Below are positions 42,975 to 52,991 of a stretch of DNA of 64,000 bases, in pieces (within the stretch, counting starts at the first letter, position 1; each line of letters opens with the position of its first letter). The position numbers and the translations under genes were made by a program. Source of the DNA: Prevotella sp. MA2016 (GTDB lineage: Bacteria > Bacteroidota > Bacteroidia > Bacteroidales > Bacteroidaceae); NCBI RefSeq assembly GCF_000619825.1, contig NZ_JHUW01000009.1, forward strand, positions 124,001 to 188,000, written 5' to 3'. A model generated the notes under the pieces. That model made no database searches. It was given only the letters and a program-made list of their open reading frames with translations, and was not told the DNA's origin.

Positions 42975-43885
42975 TTACCACAGCTGAGACATATCATGTA
43001 CCTGTGCTACTCCATGAGAGCATCGACGGACTTGCCATCAAGTCTGGCGGCATCTATGTAGATGTCACCTTCGGAGGTGGTGGCCACAGTAAGGAGATTT
43101 TGCGCAGGCTCGATGGAAAGGCACATTTATACAGTTTTGATCAAGACCCTGATGCCGAGAAGAACATCGTAAATGACGACCGTTTTACTTTTGTAAGAAG
43201 TAATTTCAGATATCTGAAGAACTGGATGCGTTATTATGGTGTAGATCATATCGACGGATTGCTGGCCGACTTAGGCGTGTCGAGCCATCATTTCGACGAC
43301 GAGACACGCGGATTCTCATTCCGCTTTGACGCACCGCTGGACATGCGAATGAACAAACGAGCAGGAGTTACTGCTGCAGAGATTCTGAATGGTTACGACG
43401 AAGAGCAACTGGCCGACATTTTCTTTCTCTACGGAGAGCTGAAGAATGCCCGGAAAATAGCATCCGTCATTGTTAAGACCCGTAATGACAAGAAAATAGA
43501 GACTACTGGCGACCTGATGAACGCCACCGAAAAGTTTTTTCAACGCGAACGCGAGAAAAAAGAGATGGCCAAGATGTTCCAAGCGCTCCGCATAGAAGTA
43601 AACCACGAGATGGACGCACTGAAGGAGATGCTGAATGGCGCCAAAGACCTGCTTGGTGAAGGCGGACGCCTATCTGTCATCACCTACCACTCACTAGAAG
43701 ACCGCATCGTAAAAAACATGATGAAGGCCGGTAATGTGGAAGGTAAGATAAAACAAGATTTCTTTGGACGCATCGAAGCACCTTTCCGTTTGATCAACAA
43801 TAAGGTGATAGTGCCCAGCGACGAGGAGCAGCAGCAGAACCCTCGTAGCAGAAGTGCCAAGCTGCGAATAGCCGAAAAGATATAG
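42971..43885 (+). CDS. rsmH: 16S rRNA (cytosine-1402-N4)-methyltransferase
   Basis: A 304-residue RsmH/MraW. It has the opening YHVPVLLHESIDGL, SAM motif YVDVTFGGGGHSKEIL (about residues 33-48), DGLLADLGVSSHHFD (about 100) and the C-terminal SVITYHSLEDRIVKN with NPRSRSAKLRIAEKI. It methylates C1402 of 16S rRNA in the ribosomal P site. Normal length; overlaps mraZ by four bases and precedes ftsL by seven. Confidence 0.97.
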   Translation: MITTAETYHVPVLLHESIDGLAIKSGGIYVDVTFGGGGHSKEILRRLDGKAHLYSFDQDPDAEKNIVNDDRFTFVRSNFRYLKNWMRYYGVDHIDGLLADLGVSSHHFDDETRGFSFRFDAPLDMRMNKRAGVTAAEILNGYDEEQLADIFFLYGELKNARKIASVIVKTRNDKKIETTGDLMNATEKFFQREREKKEMAKMFQALRIEVNHEMDALKEMLNGAKDLLGEGGRLSVITYHSLEDRIVKNMMKAGNVEGKIKQDFFGRIEAPFRLINNKVIVPSDEEQQQNPRSRSAKLRIAEKI

Positions 43886-43892
43886 TAACAGA

Positions 43893-44336
43893 ATGAAGAT
43901 GGATAAAAAAGAAGATACAGAATTCCAGGTTGAAGCCTCTGAGATGAAAGAGCAGGCCAAGAAGACCATCCAAAAGATCAAGGAGAAGGTACAGGAAGAA
44001 GATACCAAACCTACCGCATCCTTGAATCTGAGGACAATTCTTGGTGGCGATTTTCTGACTGCCGACATGGTACGCCGTCAGATCTGGCTGATTGTACTCA
44101 TGGTTATCTTCACCATCATTTACGTTGCATCAAGATATCAATGCCAACAAGATCTAATAGCCATTGACAAGTTGGAGAAAGAATTGCTGCATGCCAAATA
44201 CAAGGCATTGTCAAGTTCAAGTACACTCACGGAGAAATGCCGTGAGAGCCATGTACTGGAAGCCTTAAAACAAAACAAAGATTCGCTGCTCCACATATCG
44301 GACCAGCCACCTTATATTATTAACATACCTGAATAA
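43893..44336 (+). CDS. FtsL-like cell-division protein
   Basis: A 147-residue single-pass protein. A long charged cytoplasmic N-terminus (about 65 residues, KEQAKKTIQKIKEKVQEEDTK) precedes one membrane helix (IWLIVLMVIFTIIYVA) and a coiled-coil periplasmic tail (DKLEKELLHAKYKALS). Sequence is poorly conserved, but its place between rsmH and ftsI is that of FtsL, which with FtsQ/FtsB-type proteins recruits and activates FtsW-FtsI. Named by position and topology. Confidence 0.83.
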   Translation: MKMDKKEDTEFQVEASEMKEQAKKTIQKIKEKVQEEDTKPTASLNLRTILGGDFLTADMVRRQIWLIVLMVIFTIIYVASRYQCQQDLIAIDKLEKELLHAKYKALSSSSTLTEKCRESHVLEALKQNKDSLLHISDQPPYIINIPE

Positions 44337-44344
44337 GAAAAGAG

Positions 44345-46468
44345 ATGAGTAGGTTCAATAGCGATAAAGTCATGCCACGCTACTTCTTCATAGCAGTAGT
44401 GCTCACATTGATTGGTTTTGCCGTAGTGGGCAAAGCCATGTATATCATGACTGCCAAGAAAGATTATTGGACTCAAGTGGCATCACGACTGAAGCGCGAC
44501 AGCGTGACCGTGAAGCCCAACCGTGGAAACATCCTGAGTTGCGACGGTCAACTCATGGCCAGCAGCATTCCTGAATATAAAGTATTCATGGACTTCCAAG
44601 CTGGTGCCGAGGATTCTGTAGGCCGCCATAAGCGCGACTCTGTATGGGAAGCAAATATTGACACTATCTGTTACGGGTTGAATCAAATATTCCCGAAGAA
44701 AACAGCAGCTGAATTTAAAGCTCATCTGCTGGAAGGTAAGCGTAAAGTCATGAAAAATGGCACCGTTGGCGCACGCCATTGGCCCATCTGGCCTCGCAGA
44801 ATCGATTACAACACATTCTGTGAAGTTCACGACCTGCCTATTTTCAGAGAGAAACTATACAAAGGAGGTTTTCACTGGGAGACCTTCAACTCGCGCCGTA
44901 AACCTTTCGGCACCCTTGCACAGCGCACCATTGGTGAGTTGTATGGTGCAAAAGACAGTGCCAAGAACGGTTTGGAGCTGTCATTAGACACGCTTTTGAG
45001 AGGTAAGAACGGTTTGATGCACAGAAGAAAAATCCTGAGCAAGTATCTCGACATCCCTGTGCTCTCACCAGAAGATGGCGTGGATGTTGTAACAACTATC
45101 GACGTCGGCATGCAAGACCTTGCTGAGCGCGCACTCGTTGACGAGCTGAAGGAGATTAATGGTGAGATGGGTGTCGCCATTCTGATGGAAGTGAAGACAG
45201 GTGATGTAAAAGCCATTGTTAATATGACCAGAGGCATGGATGGCAACTATTATGAGATGGTGAACAATGCCATCAGCTACCGTTGCGAACCCGGTTCGGT
45301 ATTCAAGGTAGCCTCGTTCCTTGTAGCACTCGACGATGGCGTCATCGACACCACGATGACTATTCCTACAGGCTGCGGTGTCATGGAGATGCATGGTCGT
45401 CCGATGAAGGACCACAACTGGCGCCGTGGAGGTTATGGCACCATCAACGTAGCTCGCGCTTTGGAGGTAAGTTCAAATATCGGTGTAAGCTACCTCATTG
45501 ACAAGTACTATGGTCGCAACCCAAAAAGATATGTGGAGGGACTCTATCGCGTTGGTATCCATGAAGATTTGAAGCTGCCACTGGTAGGCTATCACACGCC
45601 AATAATACGTATGCCTGACACCAAGACTAACGACAGAACGAAATACTGGAGTAAGACCACCCTACCCTGGATGAGTATCGGTTACGAAACCCAGATAGCC
45701 CCTATCAATACCGTGGCCTTCTATAATGCTATTGCTAATAACGGCAAGATGATGCAGCCTCGTTTTGTCAAGCAACTGGTAAAAAACGGCGAAGTGATCA
45801 AGGAATTCGAGCCTGTTGTGCTGAAAGAACGCATTGCCAAACCCCAGGCCATCAAAACCATGCAGACCATCTTGGAACACGTGGTGAGTCAGGGACTGGG
45901 AAAGAAAGCTGGCTCAAAGTCGTTTAAGGTTGCTGGAAAGACAGGTACAGCTCAGGTAGCCGACCAATATGGAGGCTATCATACTGGCGTAACACGCTAT
46001 TGGCTGAGTTTCGCTGGATTCTTCCCTGCCGACAACCCCCGATACACCTGTATTGTCTGCCTAAAGAAGTCGGGACTTCCCGCTTCAGGTGGTGGTATGA
46101 GCGGTGTGGTATTCCATCATATTGCCGAAGGTGTGATGGCCCAAAACCTGAAGCGCAGTGTTGATGATGCACGCGATGCAGGATCAGTATTAACACCCAG
46201 CGTCAAGAGAGGCGATAACACAGCAGCCAATTTCGTACTGGCCAGTCTTAAGACCAAAGCATCTGCCTCAAGTAGCGTTAACTACCACGAGAGTAGCAAG
46301 CACGTAGTGCCTGATGTCACAGGAATGGGTGCTAAAGATGCTGTCTTTCTGTTAGAAAGTCGCCGCATCAAAGCCCGCCTGAAGGGTAGAGGAAAAGTTA
46401 AATCACAAAGTATCCACGCCGGATCGGCTGTCAAGCATGGCATGGTGTGCGAACTCGTTTTAGATTAA
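44345..46468 (+). CDS. ftsI: Division transpeptidase FtsI (PBP3-like) with PASTA domain
   Basis: A 707-residue class B penicillin-binding protein cross-linking septal peptidoglycan. It has an N-terminal membrane helix (about 13-35) and a pedestal domain. The transpeptidase active site has SxxK in GSVFKVAS (about 317), SSN (about 376) and KTGTAQ (about 532). A C-terminal PASTA domain (about 645-707; [18 protein letters not shown]) is typical of Bacteroidetes and Gram-positive forms. It lies between the ftsL-like gene and murE and fits FtsW downstream. Confidence 0.95.
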   Translation: MSRFNSDKVMPRYFFIAVVLTLIGFAVVGKAMYIMTAKKDYWTQVASRLKRDSVTVKPNRGNILSCDGQLMASSIPEYKVFMDFQAGAEDSVGRHKRDSVWEANIDTICYGLNQIFPKKTAAEFKAHLLEGKRKVMKNGTVGARHWPIWPRRIDYNTFCEVHDLPIFREKLYKGGFHWETFNSRRKPFGTLAQRTIGELYGAKDSAKNGLELSLDTLLRGKNGLMHRRKILSKYLDIPVLSPEDGVDVVTTIDVGMQDLAERALVDELKEINGEMGVAILMEVKTGDVKAIVNMTRGMDGNYYEMVNNAISYRCEPGSVFKVASFLVALDDGVIDTTMTIPTGCGVMEMHGRPMKDHNWRRGGYGTINVARALEVSSNIGVSYLIDKYYGRNPKRYVEGLYRVGIHEDLKLPLVGYHTPIIRMPDTKTNDRTKYWSKTTLPWMSIGYETQIAPINTVAFYNAIANNGKMMQPRFVKQLVKNGEVIKEFEPVVLKERIAKPQAIKTMQTILEHVVSQGLGKKAGSKSFKVAGKTGTAQVADQYGGYHTGVTRYWLSFAGFFPADNPRYTCIVCLKKSGLPASGGGMSGVVFHHIAEGVMAQNLKRSVDDARDAGSVLTPSVKRGDNTAANFVLASLKTKASASSSVNYHESSKHVVPDVTGMGAKDAVFLLESRRIKARLKGRGKVKSQSIHAGSAVKHGMVCELVLD

Positions 46469-46491
46469 TATATATAATAAGGTATAAGGAT

Positions 46492-47943
46492 ATGAAATTA
46501 AATGAACTGCTCAAGCATGTAGAAGTACTCAACATCCTCGGTGATGCTGAAGCAGAGATTACTGGTGTGAATATCGACTCACGCCGCATCGAGAAAGGTC
46601 ATCTGTTTATTGCCATTCCAGGCACCGTCACAGATGGTCACAAGTTCATCCCCAAAGCTATTGAGCTGGGAGCTGCAGCAGTATTATGCGAGAAGATGCC
46701 AGAGGAACAGGCCTCTGGAGTAACATATATTCAGGTAGCCTCAACTGAGGATGCCGTAGGAAAGGTAGCCACACTGTTTTATGGCGACCCTTCGAGAAAG
46801 CTTAAACTGGTAGGTGTAACAGGTACTAATGGTAAGACCACTATTGCCACCTTATTATATAATATGTTCCGCAAGTTTGGTCACAAATGCGGACTCCTGT
46901 CAACAGTGTGCAACTACATAGAAGACGAAGCGATACCTGCCGACCACACAACCCCCGACCCCATCGAACTGAATCGTTTGTTGGCGCAGATGGTAGCAGC
47001 AGGATGCGAGTATGCCTTCATGGAATGCTCTAGTCATGCCATTGCACAGAAGCGCATCGGTGGTTTAAAGTTTGCTGGAGGATTGTTCACCAACCTGACA
47101 CGCGACCACCTGGACTACCATAAGACTTTCGAGAACTATCGCGATGCCAAAAAGGCATTCTTCGATGGTCTGGATAAGGATGCCTTTGCTATTACCAATG
47201 CCGACGACAAGAATGGCATGGTGATGGTTCAGAACTGCAAAGCCCAGATCAAGACCTACTCTACCCGCACCATGGCCGATTTCAAGGCTAAGATTATCGA
47301 ATGCCATTTCGAGGGTATGTATCTTGATATCAACGGCAAGGAAGTAGGCGTACAGTTCATTGGTAAATTTAATGTCAGCAACCTGCTGGCTGTTTATGGT
47401 GCCGCCGTCATGTTAGGCAAGAAGCCAGAAGATATCCTCCTGATACTCAGCACACTAAAGAGCGTAAATGGTCGTTTGGAACCAATCCACTCACCAGAAG
47501 GCTACACAGCTATTGTTGACTATGCCCATACCCCTGATGCCCTTGAGAATGTGCTGAACGCCATTCATGAGGTTCTGAACGGCAAAGGAAAGGTTATCAC
47601 CGTATGTGGTGCTGGCGGCAACCGCGACAAGGGTAAGCGCCCCATCATGGCACAGGAAGCTGTCAAGCAGAGCGACAAAGTGATTATCACCTCTGATAAC
47701 CCACGTTTCGAGGAGCCCCAGGATATCATCAACGATATGTTGGCCGGCCTCGACCAGAAACAGATGAAGAAAGTACTGAGCATCGTTGACCGTCGCGAAG
47801 CTATCCGCACCGCCTGCATGCTGGCAGAGAAGGGCGACGTGATACTGATTGCTGGCAAAGGCCATGAAGACTATCAAGAGATCAAGGGTGTCAAGCACCA
47901 TTTCGACGACAAGGAAGTAGTAAAAGAAATTTTTAATTCATAA
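46492..47943 (+). CDS. murE: UDP-MurNAc-tripeptide synthetase
   Basis: A 483-residue Mur ligase adding the third peptide residue of peptidoglycan precursors. It has the P-loop [15 protein letters not shown] (about residue 105) and [10 protein letters not shown]. The carboxylated-lysine region is [11 protein letters not shown] and C-terminal [13 protein letters not shown] (about residue 402) indicates meso-diaminopimelate as substrate. The start is the ATG at 46492 (KLNELLKHV), as an upstream in-frame start lies inside ftsI. murF, normally adjacent, is missing. Confidence 0.95.
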   Translation: MKLNELLKHVEVLNILGDAEAEITGVNIDSRRIEKGHLFIAIPGTVTDGHKFIPKAIELGAAAVLCEKMPEEQASGVTYIQVASTEDAVGKVATLFYGDPSRKLKLVGVTGTNGKTTIATLLYNMFRKFGHKCGLLSTVCNYIEDEAIPADHTTPDPIELNRLLAQMVAAGCEYAFMECSSHAIAQKRIGGLKFAGGLFTNLTRDHLDYHKTFENYRDAKKAFFDGLDKDAFAITNADDKNGMVMVQNCKAQIKTYSTRTMADFKAKIIECHFEGMYLDINGKEVGVQFIGKFNVSNLLAVYGAAVMLGKKPEDILLILSTLKSVNGRLEPIHSPEGYTAIVDYAHTPDALENVLNAIHEVLNGKGKVITVCGAGGNRDKGKRPIMAQEAVKQSDKVIITSDNPRFEEPQDIINDMLAGLDQKQMKKVLSIVDRREAIRTACMLAEKGDVILIAGKGHEDYQEIKGVKHHFDDKEVVKEIFNS

Positions 47944-47954
47944 TACCCAAACAT

Positions 47955-49226
47955 ATGTTATACTATCTGTTCAGATTCCTCGACCAGTATGATATACCAG
48001 GATCACACATGTGGGCCTACATCTCGTTTCGCTCACTACTCACTCTCATCCTCTCTCTGCTCCTTTCAGCATGGTTTGGTGAGAAGTTCATCAAATGGAT
48101 GAAGCGTAGAAGTATTTTTGAAACAGAGCGCGACCCAAGTATCGACCCATTCGGAGTAGAGAAGAAGGGCGTCCCCACGATGGGTGGAATCATCATTATC
48201 ATCAGCATACTCGTCCCCGTATTGCTCTTCGGTCGCATCCGTAATATTTACCTGATCCTGATGGTTGTCACAACCCTCTGGTTAGGTTTCTTGGGATTTT
48301 TGGACGACTACATCAAGATATTCAAACGCAATAAAGAGGGTTTGAAAGGCAAGTACAAGATTGTGGGCCAAGTGAGCATTGGCTTCATCGTCGGTCTGAC
48401 CCTGTGGCTTAGTCCAGATGTAGTCGTTCGCGAGAACATCAATGTCAAGCAGCAGAACCAGGAAATTGTGGTGAAGCATAAGGCACAAGCAGTCAAATCA
48501 CTTCACACCACTATCCCATTCATCAAGAACCACAACCTGAACTACTCGAATATCATGTCGTTCTGCGGTAAATACAAGGTAGCAGCGGGTTGGATTCTGT
48601 TTGTCATGATGACCATTCTAGTTGTAACAGCCGTATCGAATGGTGCAAACCTGAATGATGGTATGGATGGCATGTGTGCCGGAAACTCAGCCATCATTGG
48701 TGTGGCATTAGGCATCCTAGCCTACGTGTCATCACACATTGGCTATGCATCCTATTTCGATATTATGTATATTCCTCATTCTGAGGAACTTGTGGTATTC
48801 CTTTGCGCCTTCATTGGTGCAATGATAGGTTTCCTTTGGTACAATGCCTATCCCGCTCAGGTGTTCATGGGCGATACCGGTTCACTTACCATCGGTGGCA
48901 TCATCGGCGTAGCAGCTATTATCATCCACAAAGAGCTGTTGCTCCCCATCCTCTGCGGCATCTTCTTCGTTGAGAGTCTGAGTGTGATTATCCAGACCCA
49001 ATGGTTCAAGATACAAAAGCGTAAGGGTAAGCGTGTTCGCGTATTTCGCGCCACACCAATCCACGACAATTTCCGCAAGCTCGACTCACAGCTCGATGCT
49101 ACAAGTAAATATATTCTGAAAGGTTGGCCTCATCGTCCATTCCATGAGTCAAAGATCACAATCCGATTCTGGATTACCACGATCATTCTGGCTGCACTCA
49201 CAATCATAACATTAAAGATGCGTTAA
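47955..49226 (+). CDS. mraY: Phospho-MurNAc-pentapeptide transferase
   Basis: A 423-residue polytopic enzyme with about ten helices, transferring phospho-MurNAc-pentapeptide to undecaprenyl phosphate (lipid I). Motifs are GVPTMGGIIIII (about 72), GFLDDYIKI (about 118), NDGMDGMCAGN (about 233) and FMGDTGSLTIGG (about 305). A hydrophilic insert around residues 155-190 (NIKVKQQNQEIVVKHKAQ region) makes it longer than the E. coli enzyme, as usual in Bacteroidetes. Confidence 0.95.
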   Translation: MLYYLFRFLDQYDIPGSHMWAYISFRSLLTLILSLLLSAWFGEKFIKWMKRRSIFETERDPSIDPFGVEKKGVPTMGGIIIIISILVPVLLFGRIRNIYLILMVVTTLWLGFLGFLDDYIKIFKRNKEGLKGKYKIVGQVSIGFIVGLTLWLSPDVVVRENINVKQQNQEIVVKHKAQAVKSLHTTIPFIKNHNLNYSNIMSFCGKYKVAAGWILFVMMTILVVTAVSNGANLNDGMDGMCAGNSAIIGVALGILAYVSSHIGYASYFDIMYIPHSEELVVFLCAFIGAMIGFLWYNAYPAQVFMGDTGSLTIGGIIGVAAIIIHKELLLPILCGIFFVESLSVIIQTQWFKIQKRKGKRVRVFRATPIHDNFRKLDSQLDATSKYILKGWPHRPFHESKITIRFWITTIILAALTIITLKMR

Positions 49227-49234
49227 ACAAAGAT

Positions 49235-50566
49235 ATGAAAAGAATCGTTATATTAGGAGCAGGAGAAAGTGGCGCAGGAGCCGCTGTACTCGCCAAGAAA
49301 GAAGGTTTCGATGTGTTTGTTTCAGACATGTCGAAGATTGCAGACAAGTATAAGAAGTTATTGGACGACCATCAGATAGAATGGGAGGAGGGGCAGCATA
49401 CAGAAGAGAAGATTCTGAATGCCGACGAGATTATCAAGAGTCCAGGCATTCCTGACAATGCCCCAATGATACAGAAGGTCATCGCTAAGGGTATCCACAT
49501 CATCAGCGAGATAGAGTTCGCTGGACGTTACACCAACTCTAAGATGATCTGCATTACCGGTTCTAACGGTAAGACCACCACCACCTCGCTGATTTATCAT
49601 ATTTTCAAAGAGGCAGGCTATGATGCTGGATTGGCAGGAAATATCGGAAACTCACTGGCACTTCAAGTAGCAGAGGATCCACACGAATACTACATCATTG
49701 AGCTCAGTTCATTCCAGCTCGACAACATGTACGATTTCCGCGCTGATATAGCTATTCTGCTGAATATCACCCCCGACCATCTGGATCGTTACAACTTCGA
49801 GATGCAGAACTACGTGGATGCCAAGATGCGTATCATACAGAATCAGACACCCAAGGATGCCTTTATCTATTGGGCCGACGACCCCATCATTAAGCGCGAA
49901 CTGGAGAAATACGACATCCACTCTATCCAATATCCCTTCTCTGAACTGAAAGAGAGAGGAGTGATTGGTTACATCGAAGAAGGACAGTATAAGATTGAGA
50001 AGCCCGAACCATTCAACATGGAGCAGGAGAGTCTCAGTCTTACAGGCAAGCATAATATCTACAACTCTCTCGCAGCAGGTATCGCCGCCGACATCGCTGG
50101 TATCAAGAAAGAAGAAATCAGAAAGAGCTTGAGCGACTTCCCTGGCGTGGAGCACCGTCTGGAGAAAGTATGTACTGTGCGTGGTGTACAGTATATCAAC
50201 GACTCAAAAGCCACAAATGTGGACGCCTGCTGGTATGCACTCGAAGCCATGAAGACCAAGGTAGTCTTGATTATTGGTGGTAAGGATAAAGGCAACGATT
50301 ACGAACCTATCAAGTCATTGGTAAAAGAGAAATGCTCTGGTATCGTGTACTTAGGTGCCGACAACCAGAAGTTGCACGACAACTTTGACAATCTGGGCAT
50401 TCCCGTACGCGACACCCACTCTATGAAGGAGTGTATGGAAGCTTGCTATGAGATGGCACAGCCCGGCGAGACCGTACTATTGAGCCCTTGCTGCGCTTCG
50501 TTCGACCTCTTTAAGAACATGGAGGATCGCGGTGAGCAGTTTAAGGCCATAGCAAGAAGTCTCTAA
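49235..50566 (+). CDS. murD: UDP-MurNAc-L-alanine:D-glutamate ligase
   Basis: A 443-residue Mur ligase adding D-glutamate. It has the N-terminal Rossmann-like GAGESGAGAAVLAKK and P-loop ITGSNGKTTTTSLIYH (about 107). ELSSFQLD (about 155), HNIYNSLAA, and INDSKATNVDACWYAL (about 320) complete the active-site elements. Nine bases follow mraY; the usual order mraY-murD-ftsW is kept. Confidence 0.95.
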   Translation: MKRIVILGAGESGAGAAVLAKKEGFDVFVSDMSKIADKYKKLLDDHQIEWEEGQHTEEKILNADEIIKSPGIPDNAPMIQKVIAKGIHIISEIEFAGRYTNSKMICITGSNGKTTTTSLIYHIFKEAGYDAGLAGNIGNSLALQVAEDPHEYYIIELSSFQLDNMYDFRADIAILLNITPDHLDRYNFEMQNYVDAKMRIIQNQTPKDAFIYWADDPIIKRELEKYDIHSIQYPFSELKERGVIGYIEEGQYKIEKPEPFNMEQESLSLTGKHNIYNSLAAGIAADIAGIKKEEIRKSLSDFPGVEHRLEKVCTVRGVQYINDSKATNVDACWYALEAMKTKVVLIIGGKDKGNDYEPIKSLVKEKCSGIVYLGADNQKLHDNFDNLGIPVRDTHSMKECMEACYEMAQPGETVLLSPCCASFDLFKNMEDRGEQFKAIARSL

Positions 50567-50570
50567 AAGG

Positions 50571-50596
50571 CTAAAACACTAGAAGTACCAGAAAAA
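50571..50596 (+). repeat. Degenerate CTAG-type repeat before ftsW
   Basis: CTAAAACA, CTAGAAGTA and CCAGAAAAA follow one another at 8-9 bases in the murD-ftsW gap, resembling a shortened and decayed form of the 9-bp repeat at 8994-9065. Confidence 0.4.
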
Positions 50597-50597
50597 A

Positions 50598-51836
50598 ATG
50601 AATAAGAAAATAGGCAACATCTTCAAAGGAGACAAGGTCATCTGGATGGTATTCTTCTTTCTCTGTATGATCAGTATTGTCGAGGTATTCTCTGCTTCGA
50701 GCAATCTGACATACAAGAGTCAGAACTATATGGGTCCTATCGTCTTCCATACTGTCACCATCATCCTTGGTGCAGTAGTAGCGGTAGTAACACTAAATAT
50801 CCCATGCCGATACTTCAAGTTGATGACGCCTTTCTTACTGATTATCACCATCGTGCTGCTACTATGGGTACTGGCAGCAGGTGAGAGGACAGGCGATGCC
50901 AGTCGTTGGATCAACATCTTCGGACTGACCTTCCAACCTTCTGAAATCGCCAAAGGCACCATTGTATTGGCAACGGCACAGATTCTCAGTGCCATGCAAC
51001 GAGAGAACGGAGCCGATAAGAAGGCTTTCAAATACATCCTTTTTATCGTGGTTCCTATTGCGTTCCTCATCATGATTGAGAACCTCTCAACAGCAGCATT
51101 GCTGTGCTCGGTTGTATATCTGATGATGATTATCGGACGCGTACCTGCCATACAACTAGCCAAATTGGCTGGCGTGGTGGCTGGTCTTGGTCTGGTGGGC
51201 TTGCTCTTCATCATGGCTATAGGTAACGACAACAACGTCACCGTTGACAAGGCAACAACCGAACAAGTGGCTAGCGCCCCCAAGGAGAAAAACAAGATTG
51301 AAAAGTTGCTACACCGTGCCGACACTTGGAAATCGCGTATCAAGAAGTTTACAAACAAGCAAGAGATAACCCCCGATCAGTACGACCTTGATAAAGATGC
51401 CCAGGTGGCACATGCCAACATCGCTATTGTGTCGAGCAACATTATCGGCAAGGGCCCTGGCCAGTCGGTAGAGCGTGATTTCCTGTCACAGGCATTCTCT
51501 GACTTCATCTTTGCCATTGTCATCGAGGAGTTAGGCATCATAGGCGCTACATTCGTTGTGTTCCTTTATATTGTCTTACTCTATCGCACAGCCCGTATCG
51601 CCAGCAGGTGTGAGAACAATTTCCCTGCGTTCCTAGCGATGGGTCTGGCATTATTGCTGGTGATTCAGGCGTCATTCAACATGCTTGTAGCCGTTGGTAT
51701 CGCTCCTGTTACAGGACAGCCACTGCCACTCATCAGCAAAGGTGGTACTTCTACCATCATTAACTGTGCCTATATCGGAGTTATATTAAGTGTTAGCCGT
51801 TCTGCGAAAAAAAGGGAAGCAAAAATAGCAGAATAA
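50598..51836 (+). CDS. ftsW: Septal peptidoglycan polymerase FtsW
   Basis: A 412-residue SEDS-family glycosyltransferase with about ten helices, polymerising lipid II at the septum with FtsI. Family motifs: RTGDASRWINIFGLTFQPSE with the catalytic-region residues (about 97-116), GKGPGQSVERDFLSQAFSDFIFA with the extracellular Asp (about 290-315), and PVTGQPLPLISKGGTS (about 373). A hydrophilic loop insert (about 215-265, SAPKEKNKIEKLLHRAD) is present. It precedes murG, whose own weak promoter lies at its end. Confidence 0.93.
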   Translation: MNKKIGNIFKGDKVIWMVFFFLCMISIVEVFSASSNLTYKSQNYMGPIVFHTVTIILGAVVAVVTLNIPCRYFKLMTPFLLIITIVLLLWVLAAGERTGDASRWINIFGLTFQPSEIAKGTIVLATAQILSAMQRENGADKKAFKYILFIVVPIAFLIMIENLSTAALLCSVVYLMMIIGRVPAIQLAKLAGVVAGLGLVGLLFIMAIGNDNNVTVDKATTEQVASAPKEKNKIEKLLHRADTWKSRIKKFTNKQEITPDQYDLDKDAQVAHANIAIVSSNIIGKGPGQSVERDFLSQAFSDFIFAIVIEELGIIGATFVVFLYIVLLYRTARIASRCENNFPAFLAMGLALLLVIQASFNMLVAVGIAPVTGQPLPLISKGGTSTIINCAYIGVILSVSRSAKKREAKIAE

Positions 51837-51849
51837 GAAATTAAATTTG

Positions 51850-51857
51850 TAATTTTG
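51850..51857 (+). promoter_or_regulatory. Possible internal promoter -7 box (TAATTTTG) before murG
   Basis: TAATTTTG fits TAnnTTTG in the 41-base gap between ftsW and murG, 20 bases before the start; no TTTG at the expected -33 distance. It could give murG-ftsZ an independent start. Confidence 0.5.
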
Positions 51858-51877
51858 CACGCAAAAGGAAATAAGAT

Positions 51878-52984
51878 ATGGAAGAACTGAGAGTCATCAT
51901 TAGCGGAGGAGGAACTGGAGGACACATTTTCCCAGCAGTTTCAATAGCGAATGCCATAAAAGCACTTCGTCCAGAAGCCAAGATACTGTTTGTTGGTGCA
52001 CTTGGTCGCATGGAGATGCAACGTGTACCCGCTGCAGGTTATGAAATCAAAGGCTTACCTATCTGCGGTTTTGATCGTAAGAACTTACTGAAGAACTTTA
52101 AGGTTCTTTACAAGATATGGAAGAGTCAGCGCATGGCCAAGAAGATTATCAAGGACTTCAAGCCTCAGGCAGCTGTAGGTGTTGGTGGTTATGCCAGTGG
52201 CCCTACACTGAACCAGGCCGCTGCCATGGGTATTCCCTGCCTGATTCAGGAGCAGAACTCCTATGCTGGTGTCACCAACAAGCTGCTGGCAAAGAAAGCC
52301 GAGAAGATCTGCGTGGCTTATGAAGGCATGGAGCGTTTCTTCCCAAGCGAGAAGATTATCCTGACTGGCAACCCAGTACGTCAGGCACTCCTCGACACTC
52401 AGATTTCGCACGAAGATGCCATCAAAGCGTTCAACTTGGATCCAGCCAAGAAGACCATTCTGCTGGTAGGCGGAAGTCTGGGTGCACGCACCATCAACGA
52501 GAGCGTACTTCAGCATCTCGACCTGATAAAAGCCGCCGATGCGCAGTTTATCTGGCAGACAGGCAAGTACTATAGTGCCGAAATTGCAGAACGCCTGAAA
52601 GGTGAGCATATCCCCAACCTGGTGGTAACCGACTTTATCACCGACATGGGTGCAGCCTACAAAGCTGCTGACCTGGTTATCAGCCGTGCTGGTGCCAGCA
52701 GCATCTCTGAGTTCTGCCTGATTGGAAAACCAGTCATCCTGGTACCAAGTCCGAACGTGGCCGAAGACCATCAGACCAAGAATGCATTGGCACTGGCAAA
52801 TCGCGATGCCGCCATATACGTGAAGGATGCCGAAGCACCAGCAATGCTGCTAGAGCTGGCTATCAAGACCGTTGCCGACGAGCAGAAGCTCAAGTCGCTC
52901 AGCGAGAATGTTCTGAAACTTGCCCTACCAGATTCAGCCGATATTATTGCAAAAGAAGTCATCAAACTGGCAGAAAAGAAATAA
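51878..52984 (+). CDS. murG: Lipid II synthase MurG
   Basis: A 368-residue GT28 glycosyltransferase that adds GlcNAc to lipid I. It has N-terminal ISGGGTGGHIFPAVSIANA, VGGYASGPTLNQAAAMG (about 103) and LIQEQNSYAGVTNKLLA (about 125). VGGSLGARTINESV (about 205) and the UDP-sugar region SRAGASSISEFCLIGKPVILVPSP (about 265-288, cited in part) complete the family pattern. Starts a short distance after a possible internal promoter. Confidence 0.95.
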   Translation: MEELRVIISGGGTGGHIFPAVSIANAIKALRPEAKILFVGALGRMEMQRVPAAGYEIKGLPICGFDRKNLLKNFKVLYKIWKSQRMAKKIIKDFKPQAAVGVGGYASGPTLNQAAAMGIPCLIQEQNSYAGVTNKLLAKKAEKICVAYEGMERFFPSEKIILTGNPVRQALLDTQISHEDAIKAFNLDPAKKTILLVGGSLGARTINESVLQHLDLIKAADAQFIWQTGKYYSAEIAERLKGEHIPNLVVTDFITDMGAAYKAADLVISRAGASSISEFCLIGKPVILVPSPNVAEDHQTKNALALANRDAAIYVKDAEAPAMLLELAIKTVADEQKLKSLSENVLKLALPDSADIIAKEVIKLAEKK

Positions 52985-52991
52985 ACAGATT

